Of a DNA stretch of 64,000 nt, positions 9,172 through 17,279 are shown one piece after another (positions within the stretch are counted from its first letter, which is position 1; the number at the start of each line of letters is the position of its first letter). The notes beneath the pieces are model-generated. The model had not been told where the DNA came from and did not search any database. It worked only from the letters and a program-made list of their open reading frames with translations. Location: the NCBI GenBank assembly GCA_002862305.1, contig PKCS01000009.1:39479-103478 (forward strand). Direction: 5' to 3'. Position numbers and translations under genes: made by a program. Source of the DNA: Phycisphaerae bacterium (lineage in GTDB: Bacteria; Planctomycetota; Phycisphaerae; Phycisphaerales; SM1A02).

Positions 9172-9765
9172 TCAGGGGGCCTCCTCGGTCCTCCCCTCGA
9201 ACTGGCGGGGCTTGAGGGGGCGGCACGGGTTGCCGGCGCAGATGGTCCACTCCGGCATGTCCCTGGTGACCACGCTGGCGGCACCGATCACCGCGCCGGC
9301 CCCGATCCGCACCCCGGGGGCCACGAAGGCCTTGGCGAAGACCATGGCGTCCTCCCCCACGTCGATCGCACCGATCGTGAGGGGCATCGCCTTGAGGCTC
9401 ACGTCGTGGCTTCCGGTGCAGACGTAGCAGTACTGGGCCACGGTGGACCGCTCGCGGAGCCGGATCGGCCCCAGCGCGTAGAGGACCGCCCCCGGCCCGA
9501 CGCAGGACCGGTGCTCGAGGGTCACGTTCCACGGCATGGTCACCTGCGCGGAGGGCGCCACGTACGGGGTGCCCGTGATGGTGGCCCCGAAGCACCTCAG
9601 CACGAACAGCCTCCAGGGGTTGAGCGGGTTGGGGGTGATCCGGCAGGCCACGGCCCAGACCACCGAGAAGAGGACCTTGCCGAGCCTGGCCTTCAGGGTG
9701 AACGGCGAGTCGTAGGGGGAGTTCTGCTGCTCGTTGACCGGCTTGAGGCGCTGGTTCATGCTCAT
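9172..9765 (-). CDS. WcaF-like polysaccharide O-acetyltransferase
   Basis: A 197-residue left-handed beta-helix acyltransferase of the type called colanic acid biosynthesis acetyltransferase WcaF. The N-terminal segment NPWRLFVLRCFGATI precedes hexapeptide repeats (GVRIGAGAVIGAASVVTRDM) and the end ICAGNPCRPLKPRQF. It should acetylate a sugar of the exopolysaccharide or O-antigen using acetyl-CoA in the cytoplasm. A GAGGG Shine-Dalgarno lies 8-9 nt before ATG 9765. It is convergent to GT2 copy 2 and divergent to cysS, and appears to be the last gene of the glycan locus. Confidence 0.88.
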   Translation of the reverse strand: MSMNQRLKPVNEQQNSPYDSPFTLKARLGKVLFSVVWAVACRITPNPLNPWRLFVLRCFGATITGTPYVAPSAQVTMPWNVTLEHRSCVGPGAVLYALGPIRLRERSTVAQYCYVCTGSHDVSLKAMPLTIGAIDVGEDAMVFAKAFVAPGVRIGAGAVIGAASVVTRDMPEWTICAGNPCRPLKPRQFEGRTEEAP

Positions 9766-9808
9766 GGGATCGATCCCTCGCGGTTGCCTGCTCGTCCCTC
9801 CCCGAAGC

Positions 9809-9814
9809 TACCAT
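9809..9814 (+). promoter_or_regulatory. TACCAT -10-like element of cysS
   Basis: TACCAT ends 9 nt before the ATG at 9824, with TTGCCT 19 bp further upstream at 9784-9789 as a possible -35. No Shine-Dalgarno separates it from the start codon. Confidence 0.5.
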
Positions 9815-9823
9815 GGGACCCGT

Positions 9824-11368
9824 ATGCAGCTGAGGATACACAACACCCTAACCCGATCACTGGAGCCGTTCCAGCCGGCCCCCGGAAACCCCGGCCCGGT
9901 GACGTTCTACACCTGCGGCCCCACGGTGTACGACTACGCACACATCGGCAACTTCCGGTCCTTCCTCAACGCCGACGTGCTGAGGCGCACGCTCCAGCTC
10001 CTGGGCCACGAGGTGGTGCACGTGATGAACATCACCGACGTCGGCCACATGACCGACGATTCGAACGTGGACGGTGCGGGCGAGGACAAGATGGAGCTCG
10101 CGGCGAAGCGACTGCTCGAGGACAAGAAGTCGGGGACCCTCCCCGAGGGTCACGACGTCGACCCGGGCGACCCCATGGCGATCGCGGACTTCTACGCCGA
10201 AGCCTTCCTGCAGGACGGACGACTGCTGAACCTCCAGGTGGCGCTCGAGGCCGACGAACACCCCGAGCGGCTTCCTCGACCGACCCGGTACATCCCCCAG
10301 ATGATCGCACTGATCGAGACCCTGATCGACCGCGGCAACGCCTACGTGGCCCCGGACGGGGCGGTCTACTTCGACGTGGCGAGCTACGAGGACTACGGGG
10401 CGCTCAGCGGGAACACGGTCGAAGCCCTCCGCGAGGGCGAGGGCGGACGGGTCCTCGAATCCAACCAGGCCGCCAAGCGTTCACCCGCCGACTTCATGCT
10501 CTGGAAGCCCGATGCCTCCCACCTGATGCGCTGGCCCAGCCCCTGGGGCGAGGGGTATCCCGGCTGGCACCTCGAGTGCTCGGTGATGGCGGAGGCGCTC
10601 ATCGGGGTCGACGGGGTGATCGACATCCACTCCGGTGGCGAGGACAACATCTTCCCGCACCACGAGTGCGAACTGGCCCAGAGCCGCTGCGCGACCGGCG
10701 CCTCCTGCTTCGCCCGGTACTGGTTCCACACCCGACACCTCATGGTCGAGGGGCGCAAGATGTCCAAGAGCCAGGGCAACTTCTTCACGGTGCGGGATCT
10801 TCTGGATCGCGGGGCCACCCCCGCGGCCATCCGACTCGAGCTGATCCGCACCCACTATCGCCAGAACGCCAACTTCACCCTCCAGGGGCTTCGTGACTGC
10901 GGCCGCATGGTGGATCGCTGGTGTCGCCTTCGCGAGCAGCTGGAGGCCGGGATCGTGGCCGGCACGGAGGTCCCCGGCCCCCTCGCGCAGGCCCTGCCGG
11001 CCTTCACCGAGGCCCTCTGCGACGACCTGAATTTGGCACGCGCCATCGGCGTGCTCAACGAGGCCGCCTCCCGCGCCCGGGCCGACGGGGACGCCGGCGT
11101 CGCCGACCCCGGCTCCGCGAGTTCGGAACTCGAGGCCCTGTCGAGGATGGATCTCGTCCTCGGGGTGCTCGATCGAAACCAGTCCCCCGCGGCCGAGCCG
11201 GATGACGACCTCGAACGGATCGTGGCGGAACGGATCGAGGCGAGGTCCAGGGCGAAGGCCGAGAAGGACTGGGCCGCGGCCGACGCGATCCGCGACGAGC
11301 TCACCGAGCTGGGGATCGCCATCAAGGACGGGCCGGAGGGCACCACCTGGTCGAGGATCATCGAGTGA
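9824..11368 (+). CDS. cysS: Cysteinyl-tRNA synthetase
   Basis: A 514-residue class I synthetase that charges tRNA-Cys. The zinc/ATP-site start is FYTCGPTVYDYAHIGN (with the HIGH-type motif HIGN), followed by the zinc-ligand segment PGWHLECSVMA and SGGEDNIFPHHECELAQS. The KMSKS loop is GRKMSKSQGNFF. The C-terminal DALR-like helical region and a short end domain follow. It is slightly longer than typical bacterial CysRS (about 460-490) because of extra residues around 75-110. The start ATG at 9824 is preferred over upstream frames because the family begins with MxLxIHNTL. The gene overlaps coaE by 4 bp. Confidence 0.97.
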   Translation: MQLRIHNTLTRSLEPFQPAPGNPGPVTFYTCGPTVYDYAHIGNFRSFLNADVLRRTLQLLGHEVVHVMNITDVGHMTDDSNVDGAGEDKMELAAKRLLEDKKSGTLPEGHDVDPGDPMAIADFYAEAFLQDGRLLNLQVALEADEHPERLPRPTRYIPQMIALIETLIDRGNAYVAPDGAVYFDVASYEDYGALSGNTVEALREGEGGRVLESNQAAKRSPADFMLWKPDASHLMRWPSPWGEGYPGWHLECSVMAEALIGVDGVIDIHSGGEDNIFPHHECELAQSRCATGASCFARYWFHTRHLMVEGRKMSKSQGNFFTVRDLLDRGATPAAIRLELIRTHYRQNANFTLQGLRDCGRMVDRWCRLREQLEAGIVAGTEVPGPLAQALPAFTEALCDDLNLARAIGVLNEAASRARADGDAGVADPGSASSELEALSRMDLVLGVLDRNQSPAAEPDDDLERIVAERIEARSRAKAEKDWAAADAIRDELTELGIAIKDGPEGTTWSRIIE

Positions 11369-11967
11369 ACCCGGTGCCGATCATCGGACTCTCCGGGGGG
11401 ATCGCCTCGGGGAAGAGCACGGTCGCGGACGTCCTCGAGGAACTCGGGTGCTTCGTCTCCGACAGCGACCTGCTCGCCCACGAGGTGCTCCTCGAACCCG
11501 CGGTCGTTTCCGAGGTGGTCGCCCGCTGGGGCGAGGCGGTGCTCGACGAGGGGGGTGCCGTCTCCCGCGGCGCCGTCGCGCAGCGAATCTTCGGGGACGC
11601 GGACGAGCGTCTCTGGTTGGAGGGCCTCGTCCATCCCCGCGTCAACGAGCGCCGGCGACGCGCGATCTCGGCGGTGATCGAATCGCGGGACGTGCCCGCC
11701 TGCGTCATCGACGCGCCCCTGCTGTTCGAGGCGGGGGTCGATCGCGAGTGCACGACCACCATCTTCGTCGATGCGCCGCGAGCGCTTCGCCTGGACCGGG
11801 CGATGTCGGGACGCGGCTGGGACGAGGCGGAATTCGACCGGCGGGAACGTGCCCAGCTCGACGTGGCGGAGAAGGCCTCCCGCTCCGAGCACGTCATCGT
11901 CAACGACTCGGATCCGAAGGTGCTCAGGTCCCGCACGGGCGAGGTCTTCCGGTCGATCATCAGCTGA
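11365..11967 (+). CDS. coaE: Dephospho-CoA kinase
   Basis: A 200-residue P-loop kinase that phosphorylates the 3'-OH of dephospho-CoA, the last step of coenzyme A synthesis. The Walker A motif is in GLSGGIASGKSTVADVL, followed by the family signature VSDSDLLAHEVL. VHPRVNERRR and IDAPLLFEAGVD are further family motifs. The start is GTG overlapping the cysS stop (GTGA at 11365-11368), so translation is coupled. Length is normal. Confidence 0.95.
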   Translation: MNPVPIIGLSGGIASGKSTVADVLEELGCFVSDSDLLAHEVLLEPAVVSEVVARWGEAVLDEGGAVSRGAVAQRIFGDADERLWLEGLVHPRVNERRRRAISAVIESRDVPACVIDAPLLFEAGVDRECTTTIFVDAPRALRLDRAMSGRGWDEAEFDRRERAQLDVAEKASRSEHVIVNDSDPKVLRSRTGEVFRSIIS

Positions 11968-12028
11968 GCGCCCGGCGCGTCACGACCTGCGATTTACCGG
12001 TTTTTCCCCGCCCGGACCGCTCGGCAGC

Positions 12029-12247
12029 TTGACTTGCGACCGGGCTGGCTTCATCATCGTTCCGACGGTTGGTGATGAGTCCCTGACCCATCCCAAGGCG
12101 GGCACGTCAAGCGGCCCCGCCAAGCCCGTCGTCCCCAGTCTCAACCACATCAAGGTCCTCGGGTGCGCGACAGACGCACCGGTGACCGGAAAGAGTTTCG
12201 CGGTCCACCCGACCACGGGTGAACCCGCAGCAGCACAGGTATCAATC
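12029..12247 (+). promoter_or_regulatory. rho promoter and long C-rich leader
   Basis: TTGACT at 12029-12034 and CATCAT at 12052-12057 are separated by 17 bp, a plausible sigma-70-type promoter. About 180 nt of untranslated leader follow before the rho ATG. The leader is poor in G on long stretches and rich in C around 12085-12150, which would suit Rho loading. Rho autoregulation through its leader is known in E. coli; here it is inferred. Confidence 0.45.
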
Positions 12248-13687
12248 ATGGCTAGCAAGTCCCGTCGGCGCGGACGCAGGAAGAGTGGCTCGAATTCAGG
12301 TTCCGGCGGCGTGGCCACCATGGTCCTCGCCCCCGGTTCGGTTCCCACCGATGAGCAGCTGGAGGAGGAGCTTCGCGAATTCGAGAGCGAGACCAAGGGC
12401 ACGTACACCCCCGCCAAGAACGACCTCACCCTGCCGATGCTGCAGAAGATGTCACCCGACGAGCTGAACAAGCTCGCCAAGAAGGAGAAGATCAAGGACT
12501 TCCAGACCATGCCGCGACAGCAGCTGGTCTTCGAGGTCCTCAAGGCCCGCGCCGAGAAGCAGGGCCTGATGATGGCGGAGGGGACCCTCGAGGTCATGCC
12601 CGACGGCTTCGGGTTCCTGCGGAGCCCCGAGTACTCCTACATGCCCTGTGCGGACGACGTCTACGTCAGCCCCGCCCAGATCCGGCGCTTCGGCCTGCGC
12701 AAGGGTCACGTGGTCAAGGGGCTGATCCGACCCCCCAAGGAGGCCGAGGTCTACTTCGCCCTGCTCCGGGTCGAGGAGGTCTGCGGGCTGGACCCCAAGA
12801 AGGTCCACGAGCTCTCCACCTTCGAGAACCTCACCCCGCTGCATCCCAACCGGCGCATCCAGCTGGAGGTGGCCGGGGAGCCGGAGAAGATGGAGACCCG
12901 GATCATCGACATGGTCACCCCGCTTGGATTCGGCCAGCGCGCGCTCATCGTCGCCCCGCCCCGGACCGGCAAGACCGTGATCCTGCAGCAGATCACCCAG
13001 GCGATCTCGAAGAACCATCCCGAGGCCCACGTCATGGTCCTGCTGGTCGACGAACGGCCCGAGGAGGTCACCGACTTCAAGCGAAACACCGAGGAGTCCG
13101 TGGAGGTGGTGGCCAGCACCTTCGACGAGGAACCGCACCGGCACATCCAGGTGGCGGAGATGCTCATCGAGAAGGCCCGCCGGCTGGTGGAGATCGGGGA
13201 GGACGTGGTGATCCTCCTGGACTCGATCACCAGGCTCGCCCGTGGCTACCAGGCCGCGATGGGTTCCGGCGGCGCGGTCACCTCCGGGGGCATCAACCCC
13301 AAGGCGCTGATCCCCCCCAAGAAGTTCTTCGGATCCGCACGCAACATCGAGGACGGGGGATCGCTCACGATCCTCGGCACCGCGCTCGTGGACACCAATG
13401 CACGCAGCGACGAGGTGATCTTCGAGGAGTTCAAGGGCACCGGCAACGCGGAACTCCACCTCGATCGGAAGCTGGTGGAGAAGCGGGTCTGGCCCGCGAT
13501 CAACATCCCCGCCAGCGGCACCCGTCGCGAGGAACTCCTGCTCGACCCCAAGGAGCACGAGCTGATCGTCAGGCTTCGCAAGGTGGTGGCCGACATGAAC
13601 GTGGTCGAGGCGATGGAGCTGCTCCAGAGCCGCCTCTCCAAGACCAAGTCCAACGGCGAGTTCCTCATGACCATGAACATGGGCTGA
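12248..13687 (+). CDS. rho: Transcription termination factor Rho
   Basis: A 479-residue hexameric RNA-dependent ATPase that ends transcription at C-rich unstructured RNA. Residues 1-55 are a basic then acidic extension. Residues about 56-110 are the Rho N-terminal helical domain, 110-185 the OB-fold (EGTLEVMPDGFGFLRSPEYSY), and 190-479 the RecA-like motor. The P-loop at 236-243 reads APPRTGKT, where many Rho proteins have APPKAGKT. VMVLLVDERPEEVTD and LLDSITRLARGYQ are the other ATPase motifs. The ATG at 12248 fits the family start; no strong Shine-Dalgarno is evident (ACAGGTATCAATC). It follows coaE after 280 bp. Confidence 0.97.
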   Translation: MASKSRRRGRRKSGSNSGSGGVATMVLAPGSVPTDEQLEEELREFESETKGTYTPAKNDLTLPMLQKMSPDELNKLAKKEKIKDFQTMPRQQLVFEVLKARAEKQGLMMAEGTLEVMPDGFGFLRSPEYSYMPCADDVYVSPAQIRRFGLRKGHVVKGLIRPPKEAEVYFALLRVEEVCGLDPKKVHELSTFENLTPLHPNRRIQLEVAGEPEKMETRIIDMVTPLGFGQRALIVAPPRTGKTVILQQITQAISKNHPEAHVMVLLVDERPEEVTDFKRNTEESVEVVASTFDEEPHRHIQVAEMLIEKARRLVEIGEDVVILLDSITRLARGYQAAMGSGGAVTSGGINPKALIPPKKFFGSARNIEDGGSLTILGTALVDTNARSDEVIFEEFKGTGNAELHLDRKLVEKRVWPAINIPASGTRREELLLDPKEHELIVRLRKVVADMNVVEAMELLQSRLSKTKSNGEFLMTMNMG

Positions 13688-13710
13688 GGGAGGGGAGGAT
13701 CGCCTCCCTC
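13686..13710 (+). terminator. Hairpin after rho
   Basis: GAGGGAGG and CCTCCCTC pair perfectly (8 bp) around a 9-nt loop immediately after the rho stop. No T-run follows, so it may end or protect the rho mRNA rather than act as a classical intrinsic terminator. Confidence 0.4.
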
Positions 13711-13848
13711 CGGTCCCGAACCGCCCTCCTTCGGGGAATTCTGGAACCGAAGCCCCCGATCCCGGAGTACCCTTAGTGTCCGGGGACGCTCGGTTCCCGC
13801 AACGGCCGCGCCGCCCCGGCGTCGGCACCCGATCACACGGAGCCTTCC

Positions 13849-14754
13849 ATGACCAAGATCCCTCCCGTCCCCCGGCACCACCCCAGAGGCCTGACCGTGG
13901 TGGAGATCATGGCCGTGATCGGGGTGATCGTGTTGCTGGTCGGGATCCTGCTTCCCGCCCTCAACGTGGCCAGCGGGAACGCGCGCTGGGCCAAGTCCCA
14001 GAACAACATGCGCCAGATCTACCAGCTGATGCGGGAGTACACCACCGACCACCGGGAGACGATCGTGCCCGCCGCCTTCGACTACCGGGAGAACGGCTTC
14101 CTCGGGAAGGTCCGTTCCAGCCAGCCGCCTGGCGCGCTGCCGGGGCTCGACACGGAATTCGGGCAGGCCGTCAACTGCGGCACCTGGACCGACGTTCTGT
14201 TCACCTACGGCAAGTTCCAGGCCCCGCCCGTCTCCGACGGGGTCAACGACTCCGGCTGGAACTACCGGTACGATTCGCCCGACCGCATCTACTACGAGAA
14301 CGACGGGGGGGAGTACCAGAGCATCTTCCGGTCCGCGGTGCAGATGGGGCGGACCCCCGGAGGCTCCGAAGCGACGCCCTTCGGGGACGGCGCCCAGTCC
14401 AGCGAGGCCGGGCACCCCGGGTACTTCGCCGCCAACATGCTCTTCGACACCCGGCCCGGTCCCGAGAACCAGTACGGGGACTGGAGGTCCTCCGCGGAGG
14501 TCCGTCGACCCGGCAACACCGTCTACCTGGTCGATTCCACCTTCGGGGAGACCATCGACCCCACCGCGGAGGCCTTCGGGAGTCCGCAGGACGAGGATCC
14601 CGGCCTGATCGCCGAAGGCCAGGTTGACTTCCGCTACCCCGGTCGGACCACCCTCATGCTCTTCCTCGACGGCCACGTCGGCACCGAGACGGAGTGGGAG
14701 CAGTTCAGCGATCTGAGGGGGATTCGCAACATTCAGGTGGATTCGCTGAAATGA
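13849..14754 (+). CDS. Prepilin-like (type II secretion pseudopilin) protein
   Basis: A 301-residue secreted protein with a class III signal: a short basic leader, then RGLTVVEIMAVIGVIVLLVGILLPAL. Cleavage by prepilin peptidase is expected after the Gly, leaving Leu at +1 and Glu at +5 of the mature protein. The remaining soluble part resembles planctomycete H-X9-DG-type pseudopilins (a late LFLDGHVGTETEWEQF segment). Such genes are numerous in Planctomycetota, and most have no known individual role. It ends 110 bp before an intrinsic terminator. No secretion operon is adjacent. Confidence 0.85.
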   Translation: MTKIPPVPRHHPRGLTVVEIMAVIGVIVLLVGILLPALNVASGNARWAKSQNNMRQIYQLMREYTTDHRETIVPAAFDYRENGFLGKVRSSQPPGALPGLDTEFGQAVNCGTWTDVLFTYGKFQAPPVSDGVNDSGWNYRYDSPDRIYYENDGGEYQSIFRSAVQMGRTPGGSEATPFGDGAQSSEAGHPGYFAANMLFDTRPGPENQYGDWRSSAEVRRPGNTVYLVDSTFGETIDPTAEAFGSPQDEDPGLIAEGQVDFRYPGRTTLMLFLDGHVGTETEWEQFSDLRGIRNIQVDSLK

Positions 14755-14832
14755 ACTCCCGGCAGAAGGGCCCCTGAGGGGCTCCCAGCGGCCCTGAACC
14801 CCTGCTGGAGGCCGTGGAGGCCCTGGACGGGC

Positions 14833-14860
14833 TTGCTTCACCGGTTGAATTCAGTACCAT
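14833..14860 (+). promoter_or_regulatory. Promoter-like element before the terminator and tRNA-Thr
   Basis: TTGCTT (14833-14838) and TACCAT (14855-14860) are separated by 16 bp. With a 6-nt discriminator the start would be at 14867, one base before the terminator stem. Whether it drives tRNA-Thr-tuf or is coincidental is undecided. Confidence 0.4.
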
Positions 14861-14867
14861 TCCTTGT

Positions 14868-14889
14868 CCGCCCCGCTGGGGCGGTTTTT
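14868..14889 (+). terminator. Rho-independent terminator upstream of tRNA-Thr
   Basis: CCGCCCC and GGGGCGG form a perfect 7-bp GC stem with a GCT loop, followed directly by TTTTT. It would end transcripts from the pseudopilin gene. Confidence 0.85.
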
Positions 14890-14920
14890 AGTCGGGCCCT
14901 CCCCGAGAGAAGCCTGCTTC

Positions 14921-14992
14921 GCCACCGTAGCTCAGTGGTAGAGCACACCCTTGGTAAGGGTGAGGTCACGGGTTCAAGTCCCGTCGGTGGCT
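14921..14992 (+). tRNA. tRNA-Thr (GGT anticodon)
   Basis: A 72-nt cloverleaf. The acceptor arm GCCACCG pairs with CGGTGGC, with a T discriminator. The D-arm is GCTC/GAGC, the anticodon loop CTTGGTAAG reads GGT, and the T-arm GGGTTCAAGTCCC is canonical. CCA is not encoded. It lies 141 bp before tuf, a tRNA-tuf pairing also seen in E. coli. The tuf leader contains only a small GGAGC/GCTCC hairpin at 15041-15056. Confidence 0.97.
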
Positions 14993-15133
14993 TCCCCCGG
15001 GACCCAGTTGTCAGGGTTCCGAACCTATTGTCGATGTGGTGGAGCGCCGTAGCTCCGTCCCATCATGTCCATTCACGGGCCGCTCGCAGTCTGCGTGGGG
15101 TCATCGAAAGCATCTGTCGGAGAGATTCAGGCG

Positions 15134-16345
15134 ATGGCCAAGGAAACCTTCAATCGAACCAAGCCGCACGTCAACGTTGGAACCATCGGTCACGTCGACC
15201 ATGGCAAGACAACCCTCACCGCGGCACTCACAACCGTTCAGGCAGCCAAGGGTCTCGCGACCCCCATTGCGTACGACGACGTCGCCAAGGCGTCGGAATC
15301 CGAGGGTCGTCGCGACGCGACGAAGATCCTCACGATCTCGACCAGCCACGTCGAGTACGAGTCCGCCTCCCGCCACTACGCCCACGTGGACTGCCCCGGT
15401 CACGCGGACTACGTGAAGAACATGATCACCGGCGCCGCCCAGATGGACGGCGCGATCCTGGTCTGCTCCGCCTCGGACGGACCCATGCCCCAGACCCGCG
15501 AGCACATCCTCCTCGCGCGTCAGGTCGGCGTGCCCAAGATCGTGGTCTTCCTCAACAAGTGCGACCTCGTCGACGACGAGGAACTGCTGGAGCTCGTCGA
15601 GATGGAGGTTCGCGAACTCCTCGACAAGTACGACTTCCCCGGCGACGACACCCCGGTCATCCGTGGTGCCGCCTACCCGGCGCTCGAGAACCCCACCGAC
15701 GAGGCGAAGACCGCCTGCATCCAGGAACTCATGGATGCTCTGGACAGCTTCATCCCCGAGCCCGAGCGCGAGACCGATAAGCCGTTCCTCCTCTCCGTCG
15801 AGGACGTCTTCTCGATCAAGGGCCGAGGCACCGTGGCCACCGGCCGCATCGAGCGCGGCGTGGTCAAGGTCGGCGACGACGCGGAGATCGTCGGCCTCCG
15901 TCCGGAGCCCCTCAAGACCACCATCACCGGGGTCGAGATGTTCCAGAAGACCCTCGACGAAGGCCAGGCCGGCGACAACGTCGGTTGCCTGATGCGTGGC
16001 GTCGAGAAGGACGACATCCAGCGCGGGCAGGTCATCTGCAAGCCGGGGAGCATCAAGCCCCACACCGCGTTCGAGGGCGAGATCTACGTGCTGACCAAGG
16101 AGGAAGGCGGTCGCCACACCCCCTTCTTCAGTGGCTACAAGCCCCAGTTCTACTTCAGGACGACCGACATCACCGGCAAGATCGAGCTCCAGGGCGATGC
16201 CGAGATGTGCATGCCCGGTGACAACATCACCGTGAAGGTCGACCTCGAGGGCAAGGGCGTCGCCATGGAAGAGGGCGTTCGGTTCGCGGTCCGCGAAGGC
16301 GGCCGCACCGTCGGGTCGGGCGTCGTCTCCAAGATCATCGAATAG
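15134..16345 (+). CDS. tuf: Elongation factor Tu with divergent switch I
   Basis: A 403-residue GTPase that delivers aminoacyl-tRNA to the ribosome. G1 GHVDHGKTT (residues 19-27), G3 DCPGH, G4 NKCD and the three-domain length are normal. The G2/switch I region differs. Where nearly all EF-Tu proteins read ARGITINT, this one has [17 protein letters not shown] (residues 59-75). The Mg-binding Thr position is kept (Thr67) but the Arg-Gly pair is gone, and the loop before it is remodelled and a few residues longer. The ATG at 15134 has GGAGAG about 9 nt upstream. It is followed by a strong hairpin and rpmG. No second tuf is in the window. Confidence 0.97.
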   Translation: MAKETFNRTKPHVNVGTIGHVDHGKTTLTAALTTVQAAKGLATPIAYDDVAKASESEGRRDATKILTISTSHVEYESASRHYAHVDCPGHADYVKNMITGAAQMDGAILVCSASDGPMPQTREHILLARQVGVPKIVVFLNKCDLVDDEELLELVEMEVRELLDKYDFPGDDTPVIRGAAYPALENPTDEAKTACIQELMDALDSFIPEPERETDKPFLLSVEDVFSIKGRGTVATGRIERGVVKVGDDAEIVGLRPEPLKTTITGVEMFQKTLDEGQAGDNVGCLMRGVEKDDIQRGQVICKPGSIKPHTAFEGEIYVLTKEEGGRHTPFFSGYKPQFYFRTTDITGKIELQGDAEMCMPGDNITVKVDLEGKGVAMEEGVRFAVREGGRTVGSGVVSKIIE

Positions 16346-16360
16346 TCGCATCGGATCATC

Positions 16361-16389
16361 GCGCCCCGTCGGTTCGACCGGCGGGGCGC
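16361..16389 (+). terminator. 13-bp hairpin between tuf and rpmG
   Basis: GCGCCCCGTCGGT and ACCGGCGGGGCGC pair over 13 positions (one G-T) around a TCG loop. No T-run follows. It could be a partial terminator, a processing site or an mRNA 3' stabiliser that sets the tuf to rpmG ratio. Confidence 0.5.
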
Positions 16390-16456
16390 CGTTCCGAGGC
16401 GACGAAGACCTGGTTTCAAACCCCCCGGTTCCCGGGATGCTTGATGGAGCAGCACG

Positions 16457-16636
16457 ATGGCAAAGAGAGCCATGGACCGCGAATACGTTTGGCTTCAGTG
16501 CACCGAGTCCGGTGACCTCAACTACCGCACCAACATCCGTGTCAAGGGTGGCATCGACGAGAAGATCAAGGAGGGGCTCCAGAAGTACTCTCCGCGGCTT
16601 CGCAAGCACACCCTCCACAAGATCAAGCGGAAGTGA
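16457..16636 (+). CDS. rpmG: 50S ribosomal protein L33
   Basis: A 59-residue basic protein of the large ribosomal subunit near the E site. It reads VWLQCTESGDLNYRTNI near the start and YSPRLRKHTLHKIKRK at the end, matching the L33 C-terminal YDPxxRKHxxxKE/K pattern. It has only one Cys, so it is the zinc-free (C-minus) form. It is several residues longer than usual at the N-terminus. It lies between tuf and tRNA-Trp-secE-nusG, the classic rpmG-secE-nusG order. Confidence 0.95.
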   Translation: MAKRAMDREYVWLQCTESGDLNYRTNIRVKGGIDEKIKEGLQKYSPRLRKHTLHKIKRK

Positions 16637-16700
16637 GTGATTTCAGCAACATGTCCCCGTTCCCATCGTCCCCCCGGGACGGATCGAACGAGGCATGCGG

Positions 16701-16773
<73 letters not shown>

Positions 16774-16864
16774 TTGACCCAGCGTGACGGCTCGACCACC
16801 CGGTTCGGGCCTCGCGAGACAGGAAGATCGGTCCCCGGGCCGGGACCAGGTAAGGAGCCACGTG

Positions 16865-17275
16865 ATGGCAGTCTCAATCTACAAGAAGGGCCAGGGGTAC
16901 TACACGCGGGTCTACACCGCGATCGGATACGCCCTGCTGGTGCTCTGGGGAGCCTACTGGCTGACCAGGCAGATGGACGTGCTCGACATGGGCGTGGCTC
17001 AGACCTACGTCCAGGCGGGCGCCGCCGTCCTGTTCATCTCGTTCTTCAGCTACATCGGCTACCTCTTCATCGGTCGCCGGAAGCGCTCCGTCGACTTCCT
17101 GGTCGCCACCGAGGCCGAGATGAAGAAGGTGAACTGGTCCACCCGACGCGAGGTCACCGGCTCCACCTTCATCGTGATCGTGATCTCCTTCTTCATCGCA
17201 CTGTTGTGCTGGCTTTTCGACAACGTCTTCGCTTGGTTCTTCGCCACCATCGATGTCCTTGAACCCACTCTCTAA
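16865..17275 (+). CDS. secE: Preprotein translocase subunit SecE (three-helix form)
   Basis: A 136-residue inner-membrane protein that clamps SecY in the Sec translocon. The conserved SecE core is FLVATEAEMKKVNWSTRREV followed by the essential C-terminal membrane helix. Two additional hydrophobic helices (about residues 18-36 and 53-72) precede it, so this is the long three-helix form, as in E. coli, not the single-helix form. GTAAGGAG lies 8 nt before ATG 16865. The nusG ATG is 4 nt after its stop. Confidence 0.95.
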   Translation: MAVSIYKKGQGYYTRVYTAIGYALLVLWGAYWLTRQMDVLDMGVAQTYVQAGAAVLFISFFSYIGYLFIGRRKRSVDFLVATEAEMKKVNWSTRREVTGSTFIVIVISFFIALLCWLFDNVFAWFFATIDVLEPTL

Positions 17276-17279
17276 CGCG

